The position numbers and the translations under genes were made by a program. From NCBI GenBank assembly GCA_963920665.1, contig OY987267.1:22568001-22632000 (forward strand): a stretch of 64,000 nt of DNA. The letters are read 5' to 3'. This DNA is from Straminergon stramineum (lineage: Eukaryota; Streptophyta; Bryopsida; Hypnales; Calliergonaceae). Of this stretch, positions 37,080 to 48,049 are shown one piece after another; positions within the stretch are counted from its first letter, which is position 1, and each line of letters begins with the position of its first letter. Below the pieces are notes generated by a model. It saw nothing but the letters and a program-made list of their open reading frames with translations. It made no database searches and was not told the DNA's origin.

Positions 37080-40000
37080 ACTTTTCAATAATCTATGTAT
37101 AAGAAATTCTTCAATCTACAATATTGATCTCTATAATTAAATATATCAACAACCAAATGACATTGAAAAATAGTATTGCTATATATTACCTTTTTCAAAA
37201 CTCCAAGTATGTGAATTCTTATAAAAATATGGAATCATAGATAAATATTTCACAACACCAATTTCTCATAGTTACAATAGTATTGGGCCTTCAAAGTAAT
37301 TGATATATTTATAATATGCTAACCTAAATGCAAATGGTTCTACAAAAATAAACAAAAACATAAGGGTCATACATTTGATTTTGTAAAGTAAAGATGTTAC
37401 TAAGTTGATGAATTGATGAAAATAAGAAGTAAGAGTAGCCACAACTACCTAAATCTTTCCTGTAAATTATGTTTGGTTTGTTGTAATTTACACATGAACA
37501 TAATAATAAAAATTTGGAAAAAAATAGCTTTTACTTTTGTGCCCAAAGATCTCTCTACAATTCTCTTCTATATACTATTAGCAAATTTTGTGATAATGCG
37601 TACTTGCATAACGATATGCTAATTGGAAAACCTCTTTCAACAAACCAAAAGATAAAACACCCAAAACCATACCACTTCATACTTCATTAATTCTTGGTGT
37701 AGAAAAAGAAATGTTTATAATTACATTGCATAGCTTATAAATTTTTTTTGAGACACCTTCTCTTCTACAAACAACCTAGACAAAATTCCACTCACAAAAT
37801 TACCAAGTTTCCAAACATAGTGAACAAGCAGACCATAGTGGTCAACATCTCTATGAACGCTTACTCTTTCCCTGGGAGCTCTTGGAAAAGATGATGAAAC
37901 CCTAATTTCAATGCTCCACCAATTAAATGAAAAATGCTCAAATGCTAGATACAACCATAAGGCACTCCACAACGGAAAACTGAGTATAGATGATGAGCTA
38001 GAAGTGAAAAGATTCGCTAATACAATATTCTAAAATATACTACAAAATCGCATTACTATCATCAACAACATTACACTTGCCTCATGGAGACTAGTCATCA
38101 CAAGAGAATTGAACCTATCAAAGCAGCTTTGAGATTTTTTATTAATTTTACAGTACTACTTGAAGTGAGTATGAGGTTGTCCACATTCCTATTAGTGCCA
38201 CCATGTAGAACTATAAAAATTAATACTGGCCACTTGGCATGTGAAAATTGGTCAGAGGTCATCCTCCATGACTAAGCTTAGAAATCGTGAAGATGGATTG
38301 GATAATTATGACAAATATTTGAGCTCATCATGCAAATCTTGGCTCAATTAGTGAGTTGAGAAGGCTCTTTCTCATCCAAATTTTTGCATTACAAAGCGGA
38401 CCTTTCTTGAATTCAATTTTTTTATAATGTTGGTACATATAAAGTTGTGTATAGAAGATATCTTTGTATCAATCTTTTGCAATTTTTAGCTTGTCTCAAA
38501 ATTCAAAAAAAATTACAGAATCTCCAAATCCCTTACCATTTTCCTAATAAAACTCTCAAATATTTATCCCCTATAATTAATATTGTATTAAGTCAATGCA
38601 ATCAAATCAAATCTTAATAGAACAAGAGTATTATTGAATCCAAGAGAAGACCTAAGATATGTTCAAACTTAAGTGTTAATAGTGGTGATCACAAAATATT
38701 CTCTACAACAAGATTCTATATGACTTAGTAATGAATTCACTTTGACATTATACTAAAGAATTGGAAAATTGGTGTGGTGATTAGAACGGTTGATTTTTAG
38801 TTGTCGAAGCAAATAAAATCAAAGTTGACTAAATGATGTTGGGTAGAGAGGAATTGCCTTAGGAAAATGTTGGGTGTCTAGTTGCAACTAGAGTTGGCCC
38901 AAGATATGAAGGATTCCAAAATCAAGTAATAAATGAACTCATAAAATACATAAACTCGTCAAGTCATCCTCAAACAGTGTTTATAAAACAAATGAAACAC
39001 CAAAAAGTTGATTGGAGGTAGTAGAAGTTGAGTGTGAACCTACAAATTCGTTGGAAGAAGCATCTAATACTTGATTGAGTGTCAAATTTACTCTATAACT
39101 CCAAATGAAGAGTGAGATAGCTTTTCAAAAATATAACACAAAACCTTACAACTCCTCCAAATTTCAAGTAAAAATATCATATTGTCTACCTTCTATAGTA
39201 GTTCAAAGCTTCCTCTCTCCAAAGCAATGGTAGCTCCTCACTATTCTACCTCCAAGTCCATGACTTTTTCATATTAACTTCAATCTAAGAGAATGATATT
39301 TTTTTTTGGAAAGCTAACAACTCAATACATACTCATATAAAAACTTAAGAGAAAATATGTTGTCACCAAAAAGATATGAACCCTCAAAAATTATGCCCTC
39401 AAACTCGAAGACATTAAACCCTTTCACATTCCATCATGCATAACTTTTTCCTTCAAAATCTCAAATACAGTGAGTGATAGGAATTTGGAATCACAAGAAA
39501 GAAAAGAACATACTTTCCAAATTTCAGTATAAAACTCACAAAACACAACACACAATGTCCCCCCCAAACTCATGGCTCTCCCAACTAATATAAGGAGGAA
39601 GAAGGGTCTCCCCTTTATCTTCCACCTCATCCTCCATACCTTTTACTTTAGCAAGTGGATATTTGCCCCTAAAAGTCACATGCACTCTAATAGTCTATTT
39701 TTACCATTGGCTACTTCCACTCTCCCCATAACTCTATCCATATCCCTACATTGAGTCTAAATCTTTTTTTAAATCCAAAATCAAATTCACCATAGCCAAA
39801 AATAACGCTCAACCCTACCAAAACCCTTACAAAAAAACCTCCATAATGAAATTGAATACCTCATTCTTTGCCTCTCAACTCCAATCTCTCTTCCATGAGA
39901 GCAATTCCGCGATCTCAACATTCCCAGACAAGGCTCTGAAGTTCCCCCATTAGGGGAGTGTAAGCATCTCCTAACGGGGCCCATAAAAAAGACAAAAAAA

Positions 40001-41290
40001 GATTTGTCTTTCATTTCAAAACCCTAAATACATGATCTAAAGTATCAAAATATCACTATATATATAAATAAAAAAATCTAGGATTACGTAAATGTTTAAC
40101 AGAGGTAAAAAAATAGAGTTTCAAGAAAGCAACACTTCTTTTGCTTCTAAAGACTATAAAAAAACTCTAATTCAATATATTCATATATATTTTACATAGT
40201 ACATGTGCATTTACAATGTGACAACGAATATATAAACAAGCAAGCCTAGTTAAAGAAATCTAAGGATATGTTTACACTTAGATTGGATTTCCTCCGCTCA
40301 CATAACTCTTGAAAAAAAGAAAATTTGTTAGTGTATTGATTTGGGTACCTCAATGATGATTTTTCAAAATTGAATCCAAAATTTCTTATTTACTTGAGTT
40401 TGTATGCGTCTTGAAGCTGAGCTGAAGACTTAAAAGATATGTTTAGATTTAGTAATGAAAGTGGTGTTTTATGAGAGTATGAGGAATGAGTCTAGGTAAA
40501 TGTTTGGACTAGATTTTTGTTTGCAAACTTCGCTCACTCTTGAAAACTCTTACAATGAAAAGGAAAATTAGACAATATACATGTCACAAAAAATTTCGAT
40601 TAGCATGAAGACTAAATTTTGCACACAACATGTCAACAAGGTCACGAAAGTGCAATCATGTCCATTGTCCACAATCCTCTACACACAAAATAACTCAATG
40701 CGTGTTGAACGACCAAACCTGAATAATAGAGAATTTTGTTTTTAACATGTGTACTTGAAGGGCGTATCTCAAAAGTATTGTTGATGTTGAGAATGAATGT
40801 GTCAAACTTGGACTTCACTAAGATTTAAGTGTCGTTCTTACATACTTACAAGCCGAACTACTTTGCCAAGACGTGCTACAAGTAAGAATGACAACCTAGA
40901 GGAACGATCAAAAATTTATAGACAACCTCATCCAACATTTCATCTGCCAAATTTCATTACTTTAAAGTTTTTGTCCTACTTTGTCCTATCTAAGTGTGAG
41001 ATCCTATGGAAAGGGAAAGGGGTACTATTTATAATCCAAAAATATGAATTTGAAGGTCAAAATTAGGATACAATGACGTCTACTAACATTGCACAAGACC
41101 ACAAAGAGATTTTCTAAAAATAATAAACTATTCACCTTCTACTTTAGTTCTCCCCCCTAAAGAAACTCTGACTTATTCTAATATTTTAAATAGATTCAAA
41201 TTCATGTAGTTTAGATTTTAGATTCACTTCTAGATTTGGTATCCACTTATTTCTTCTATTTGTGCATTTTTCAAGCTATTGGACATTGAG
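37080..41290. other. AT-rich intergenic sequence
   Basis: No recognised genes. Short open frames, for example near 37721-37972 and 39572-40014, have mixed composition and no known motif. Positions 39540-39760 are C-rich on the plus strand. Confidence 0.45.
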
Positions 41291-41557
41291 ACACTATTAG
41301 AAAAATCCATGTCCATTTCAATATAGATTTTGCATAGGCGTGGTTGATAAGGACAACTTAATTCAGACACTTTTTAGCATAGAACTATGTTGATTTGGAC
41401 AATTTCAAAAACAAATTTAATCCCAAAACTAAACTAATTTCTTTTGTTGCCCGAAAATTCTTAGGCAACAAACAAAGATTGTCCCCCAAAAAGCAACTTG
41501 CCACTTAAGCAACAATCCGGACAAGGTTTAAACCTGAGATTCTTGGTTCACAACCAC

Positions 41558-41589
41558 GGACTCCAACAATTACACTGTGGTTGGAGTCC
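41558..41589. repeat. Short perfect stem-loop
   Basis: GGACTCCAAC and GTTGGAGTCC form a 10-bp perfect stem around a 12-base loop. It follows a GTTTAAACCTGAGATTC-like stretch that vaguely recalls a tRNA pseudogene in antisense, but no cloverleaf can be drawn. Confidence 0.4.
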
Positions 41590-42015
41590 TTTGTGAAGCA
41601 TACATATGTTAGTTGACTTTATTCATTTTTTCGTTTCTAGTTTGCAAATTCAATAGACTTTGGAGGCCCATATATATCTCCTTCATAGTAAGTCCATTTT
41701 TCATGAAACTTATTGGAAAATATTCAGATTGGAGTCTTGTTTTAGTAGTAAAATTTTCAATTTAATCCAATATGATTTGGAAATTTGCAAAACATTTTTC
41801 TAGAGGTGATTTGGCCAAAACTTAGAGACAGTTAAATTGTTAAATTTTTGAGTGTTTTAAATTTGGAATTTGGAATAGTTCAAAATTAACATTTTGAATA
41901 GTTCAATATATAGATTTCATATTTTAAACTCTATTAATCTACTATTATTCCTTTGGAAGACAAAATAGATTTTAGAAAGATTTCTATAACCTCAATTTTT
42001 AGTTAAACTTTTTCA

Positions 42016-42594
42016 TTAACCCCTAAAGGACAATTGTCCCCTCGGGGGACAAAACGGATTTCAGACAGGTTCCTATGACCTCAATTTTTTGTTTAACTTT
42101 CTGAAACTTTCTCATAAGATAGAAAGAATGATTCGTTTCAAAGGAATATAATTTTTATTTCAATCAGTGCCCACGAGCAAAAGTTATGCCATCTTAAACA
42201 TAATTTTCACGTCACTGGGCAGAAAATAAATTCACAAAAATTTTAAATTAAATTTTAAATTTTCTTTTCTTATAAGCTTAGACTATATTTTTTTCTACAT
42301 GTGAAGCTTTGATTCATTCTATTTGGATTGGTAATGTGAAAGTTATGAACAATCTTGTTTTTTGGGCAATATGAGCATCTTCTTGAAAAAATAACTTTGA
42401 ATGCTAATATCTTTCAATCTGTAAGGTCAAACTTCATGAAATTTTTACCACTTGGTTTCAGACAAGTAAAGTACAAGATCCTACATTTAGATTCTAAAAA
42501 AAGTATTTTTTTAGATTTCTAGGATGAATGCAGCAGAAATGACAGTTTTGAGTGTTTTTTCACAGAAAAATGGCCTTGGTCCTTTAGGGGTTAA
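42016..42594. mobile_element. TTAA-bounded non-autonomous element, copy 2
   Basis: TTAACCCCTAAAGGAC (42016-42031) and GTCCTTTAGGGGTTAA (42579-42594) are perfect 16-base inverted repeats with TTAA at both outer edges. Length is 579 bases, matching the 580 bases of the element at 6163-6742. Sequence just outside the left end (41955-42012) partly repeats just inside it (42045-42105), so a local duplication complicates the boundary. No coding capacity. Confidence 0.5.
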
Positions 42595-43290
42595 ACAAAG
42601 AATCTTATAATTTTTCTATGAGAATAATTTTTATTTTGAATATTATATTTTTTTGTGTATGTGAAGCTGTGATTCATTTTATTTGAACTTGTGATGAGGA
42701 AGTTATGAAGAACTTTAATTTTGGGGCAATCTAAGCATCTTGGTGAAAAAAAACCTTATAGGGTTAATTTTTTTGTGCAATTTTAAAAAAGAAATTTTTT
42801 TTTTGGCAAGGCTAAATTAGCATGCTAGAAAAGTCTCATTGTTTTGCTTTTTATGTTTCAATTCCATCTCAAAGCTATTAATGATTCAATCTTTGGTTCA
42901 ATTTTAAACTAAACTTTAAAACAATTTTTTAAAGATTGAAAATGAAATTTGTTTTTTGGGAATTTTTTATGTGGAATTTGAATCCAATTCTTCAACACAA
43001 AATTACTTAAATTCAAAGTTCATATTACAAAAAAATTCCACAAATGTTAGTCTAAGTCAATTAAAACTATTAACTAACATTCAAAAAAACTTTTCTTTCC
43101 AACTTTGAATGCTAATGTCTTCCAATTTCTATGGTCCAACTTTATAAATAATTTACCACATAATCTAAGACAAGTGAAGTACAAGATTCTATAGTTTGAA
43201 TTGAAAAAAATATTCCTTTTGTTTTCTTAGATGAAGGAATAGAAATAGCAATTTTGAGTAGTTTTTGATAGAAGAATGGTCTTGATATTG
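42295..43290. repeat. Diverged local duplication
   Basis: The order TGTGAAGCTTTGATTCAT, AAGTTATGAA, GGGCAAT, GAGCATCTT and then ACTTTGAATGCTAAT, GACAAGT(A/G)AAGTACAAGAT and GAATGG(T)CTTG recurs in 42295-42580 and again, split, in 42655-42760 and 43095-43290. A further relative of the first block lies near 47965-48010. Confidence 0.5.
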
Positions 43291-44449
43291 TAAAGCTTAA
43301 ATTACTCAAATTTGAATAGTTCAAAATTAAAACTTTTTTAATTCAAAATTTAGAATTGAACTTAGATTAAAAATTAGAATCAAAATAGTTCAGAACTATT
43401 CTTTGAGAAGTGAAATTATAAAATAAAGCAACGAAAAAATGTAGACTATATATATTTTTTGTGTTGCAATTTAGAAAATAAATTAGAAATGAAATGAAAT
43501 TATAAGTTTGAAATCTAATAAAAGTATACTCTATAGAAAACTAAATGGGAATTGCATTAAAATTTGAATTCTAATTGGATTTGAATTTATTAGAGTTGAA
43601 TCAAAGTTTGAATTTTCATTAAGTTATTTGATTCAAACTTTGAATTGGAGTTGAATTTTATTAAAATTTTGATCAAATTGTAAGTTTTCATCATAGTTAT
43701 TGAATTTCATTGGAATACAAATCAAATGAAAAATCAAATTATACTTATTAAAAATTTCAATTGATGAAAATTCAAACTTTGAATTTGTATTCTATAGAAA
43801 ATTCCAAATGATTTTGATAGATTTTGGAAGATTTGAAAAGATTCTAAATGATTCCCAATAGATTTTTAAAAGGTTTTCAAAAGATTTAAATAGATTCCAA
43901 TAGATTTTCAAAAGATTTTTAAAAATTCCTAGAAGATTCTATAAAATTATTGGAATTTTTCAACAAATTCTAATAGATTCTTAATATATTTCCAAAAAGA
44001 ATCTAAAAGATTCTAATATATTTCTTCCAAAATTCAAAAGATTACCCCAAAAGATTCTAAAAGCTTCAAAAATATTCTTGAGAAATTCAAAAGATTTCAA
44101 TAGATTCTTAAAAGATTTAAAAAAAATTTCGACATTTTCTGAAAAATTACTTGAAATTGGATTAATTCTCTATAATTTTGTCATTGCACATTTCAAATTA
44201 ACAATTTTAGGCAATCTATGTAGATTAGAACTCAACATTTCAACAAATCTATGTTGTTTAGGAAATCTTTGTTGACTGTCCAAAAAAAATCAACAAATGT
44301 GCCATTCTAACATAAATAATTATTGGAATCAATAGTAATCAACTCAATCTATATGAAAATGGGCCCCCTTTCTAGTAGTGATTGTTAATAGTAGTACACT
44401 TGTTGAACATTCAACTAACTATTTGACTACCATCTTCCAAGTGGTCAAA

Positions 44450-44527
44450 TTAACCCCTAAAAGACTGAAGGTGCAAAAGATAGTATTGTAGAATCCACTT
44501 GGTAGCCTTACAATTCTTTAGGGATTA
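44450..44527. repeat. Short TTAA-bounded inverted pair
   Basis: TTAACCCCTAAAAGAC at the left and TTCTTTAGGGATTAA at the right match the ends of the TTAA-bounded elements at 6163 and 42016, but only 78 bases are enclosed. It could be an internally deleted copy. Confidence 0.35.
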
Positions 44528-44618
44528 AGGAGTTAGAGTATACATACTAAACCAAGACTATATCTAGGTGCAATTGGGAATCATAATGGATAATGTATGG
44601 TTCATTTATGGCCTCCAA

Positions 44619-47352
44619 AACTACAAGAAAATAGGCCCAATTGTGACTTCAGAAGAATGACTTCATGTCCGGAATGACTAAAGAGTGATTTCGGCTCCCT
44701 AATTGCATTGGTAGTGAAGGGTTCCACAACATCCTAGTCATTGTGTAGTTATCGGCGTAACTCTAGGATGAAGAGTTGATGAGGATTGAGCTTCATCCAT
44801 AGTATTTTGTTTACAACGTTCTCGACATTTTGACATAGATATAGTCTAATCCACCACACATGCAGGAATCATGAAAAAATACAACACACTTATACATTGT
44901 AATTGTGCTTCATTTTATAGCGACTATGTAATTTCTGTGTCACTACCCGAATACTTGCTACTTCGGAAGATTTATATTTTCTTTCTTTTTTTTTTACATT
45001 ATTGTCTTTTTTATTTTTCTAATCTTTTTCCATATTTGTTTGACTGTTTGGCTCCAGGCAAAATTTATTTTAAATTAAAAACAACTGATTTTGTCTTTTC
45101 TCTCTTATAAATTTTCTTTTTCATTTTTTAAAAACTTTTTTCTCGTCTGAATTTCTTGAATTTCCTGAACTTCCTCTCATTTGCTTAATTTCTTCAAACC
45201 TTCTAGTTGATTGTGGAATTTGTTTATTGTATCTTCTCATCTTATTTTTTTTTTCTTTATCTCTTTTTATTTTTGTACTCTTTTTGAATTTGTTTTGACT
45301 ATTTCATTACTTCCAATTTTTTCTAACCTTATTTTTTCTTTTCTTCCTCATTTATTTTTTGATCCTATCTTCTATTTTTTAATTTTATTTCACTTTTTTC
45401 CTTCCGAATTTTCGGAATTTTATCTTGTTCTCTTAATTTCTTCAAACCTCTTTGATTTGGCAACCTTTTCTTGAACTTTGTTTATCTTTTCTTCTAGTAA
45501 TATTTTTTCTTTAAGAACAAATATTTGGTACACTTTCTTTGGAAGTCATATATTTTGCTTGGTCTTTGCTCGTTCTTTGGCTATATATCGTTTTCGGCTT
45601 CAAGGTCTCCTAAATGATTTTCATCATCTCCTATGGAAATGGAAGTAAGAATTTCACCCAAACCATTGTAAAACTTCTAAAAGGTTCAACTAAATCACTT
45701 TTGACTTAGTACGGGTCCCCCCCCCACATACAGTGAGGTATTATGATGTTGGCAATGACAAACAAAAGTGAAACTTTTGCCTTACACTAACAACTACGTT
45801 GCCTCTAAACCTCCATTGAAGAATGACTTCCAAATGATTTTAGAGTAACTACATTAAAGTCATGGACTATTGAACACCGCCCCCAACACTACTTTGTAGC
45901 CTTCCGCACTTTCATTGAGTGTGCCACTTTATATACATTGTGGTATGGGCACACCACAATTTCATGGCTACACATCAGAAGAACAAGGATAGGTATATAC
46001 ATCCATGGCCTGTGGAAGTCCCCTACCCCACCCTAGTGACTCTTCGTGTGCCAACAAGTTCTCTTTATGATTGTGATTTTTCCTTTGTCTTCTTTTTTTG
46101 TTCAATGCTTCTTTATTTTCTTAATTTTTTTTTAGTTTTCTATTTTTTTTCCTTTCTTACAAAATGATGCATTCCTACTAGTTTGTTTCATTTTTGGTTT
46201 AATTGGTATACATTGTTCAACCTACCCTCAAGAACGAGATTGTAAAAATAATTAGAACAACATTCATAAGAGTGATCTTCCACAATACTAATTCATCAAG
46301 GGCCATCTATGACTTCCATGGTTCCACTTGACTAGACCTAGTCATGTGGAAGTCGCATTATAATATTGCACTGGGGTAACAATGCAAAAATGACTCTGTC
46401 ATGTCTTCTGCACTACTAGATTCAAAAAGGGTGTTAAGAAAATGTCAAAGAAAATATCCTTTCCAATTCTTTTCTCAAATTTGTCCACAACTTTTAATTT
46501 GAGGCTCAAAATCTAAAATAGATTTCTAGATATGAAAGTGAGATTGAATTTTCAATCTTTATTAGTTCAAAGTTTTTTCAAAACTTTTAATCTACTATTC
46601 TTAAATGAGATTTGAAATATTACTTGTGACACAATTTTTGTGTTTTACTTATACCACATGGTTTGTCTTGCCTCCAACCACCCCACTTGTATAAAGGGCT
46701 TGTCATTTCATCTCTTCATATTAAATGGCTTTGGAAGCCATGTGACAATGCATTTGTGAAATATTGTATATGGTGTATTATGTAAGATAAATTATATATG
46801 ATGTATTGTTGCAAAACTTCAAATGTATTCATATGTGATTGCAAAATGACTACTTCCTACAACTTGAAAATGACTTCCCAAATCCTAAGAGAGTGACTTG
46901 AACCCAAAATCCACGTCACTTCAGAATGACTATGGAATGCCTTGCCAAGTGTCAATCCATTATGATAGTGCAAAGACTCCATCGCAACTTCTAAATGACT
47001 GCATAATGACTTCTAACGTGGTTGTCCACGTCAAATTTGTAATGGATCTATTGTACCTTCAAAATGACTAGCCACATAGATGTCCTCGTGGCACGGAAGG
47101 GAGAAGAACTTTCCACATGGTAGCTCACAAGCCATTTCCTTAACCTGAACTTTCTTTATCACTTGGATGAACCTCATCTATCTATACATCCAAGTCAGAA
47201 ATCATTGGTGATAATAAAAACTGCAAGTCATAAAGAGATACTTGTCCACAATGACTACAAGGGCCCCTAGTCATTTCTTTGTCATATGTGTCTGGAATGA
47301 TTGTTGTGAAGTCATTCTTTGAAGTCATTTATGTGATCATTTTTTTGTAGTG
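44619..47352. mobile_element. CACTA-type element with CAA target-site duplication
   Basis: The left end is AACTACAAGAAAATAGG (44619, first C changed to A) and the right end ATTTTTTTGTAGTG (ending 47352). The flanking triplet CAA is duplicated exactly (44616-44618 and 47353-47355). GAATGACTTC-type subterminal repeats occur about three times near the left end (44645-44700) and about ten times in both orientations within 46840-47340, as expected for this superfamily. Length is about 2.73 kb. The interior (44950-46160) is T-rich with meaningless Phe-rich frames and no transposase. A foldback-family arm lies at 46480-46700. Confidence 0.8.
46480..46700. repeat. Solo arm of the foldback family
   Basis: TTTGTCCACAACTTTTAATT, TAGTTCAAAGTTTTTTCAAA and CTCCAACCACCCCACTTGTA match the right arm of the foldback at 34953-35531 in the same order. 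The left arm is absent. Confidence 0.55.
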
Positions 47353-48049
47353 CAACAACCTTTGCTATTGAAATTTTTTAAGTTAGTTGATACATTCTAG
47401 TTCCAAAAATTCCATCACCACTCACATTTTTTTGCATTGACATTCTAAATCAAAAAATTTCCTCATCACTCTTTTTTTGTATTGCTCATGGTACCACATA
47501 GCATGTAAGGTTGATTTTTGATGTAGTTATATAATAAATGATATTACGGAATTCTTTATTGAATGTAACAATATTTTAGATTTTTTTGCTAGCTTAGACC
47601 AAGTAGGTCCAAGGTCCTTCCTATATCTAAAAAATGTTGAAATTCTCTAGTGATATATAGGTGCTACACTTTGTAACAAATGAAGCCTATGAAATGTAGT
47701 TTATTTGTAAAGAACCAATGTCCTTTTGCAAGACACTAAATTTTAGGCATATTTCTATGATACTAATTTTTTGACTAATTTTTTTTAGTTTTAAAAATTA
47801 TGTGGAGAACAAATTAGCTTTTGTAGAATATGAATTCTATTTCAATCGATACCTAATAATAAGAGTTTTTCTATCCAAGCTAAAATGCTCAAGTTTGGGC
47901 ATCAATAACAAAACAAAAATTCATTTTCTATTTTTTTTTTTTATGAAATATATTCATATGGCTATGTGGAAAGCTTTCATCCATTCCATTTGGATCAGTA
48001 ATGTGAAAATTAATACCCCCAACTTCCACATAACCAATTTCAACTACAA

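Larger units (their letters stand above)
41292..44380. mobile_element. Probable CACTA-type element, no matching duplication
   Basis: The left end CACTATTAGAAAAATCC (41292) and right end CCCTTTCTAGTAGTG (ending 44380) are CACTA-like termini. Subterminal regions share CTATGTTGATTTGGACAA- and TCTATGTTGTTTAGG/TCTTTGTTGACTGTCC-type words on the two sides (41340-41500 and 44210-44290). The flanking triplets are AGA and ATT, so no target-site duplication is retained, or the ends belong to two elements. The interior includes a TTAA-bounded element and duplicated AT-rich DNA, with no transposase. Confidence 0.45.

Noticed and set aside
41500..41590. tRNA-like antisense stretch
   Set aside because: A GTTTAAACC-like B-box resemblance and one stem exist, but no acceptor stem or anticodon arm can be drawn.
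44871..45474. Phe/Leu-rich frames resembling membrane proteins
   Set aside because: They come from T-rich DNA inside the 44619-47352 element; no conserved motif. The frame at 21628-21831 is rejected for the same reason.
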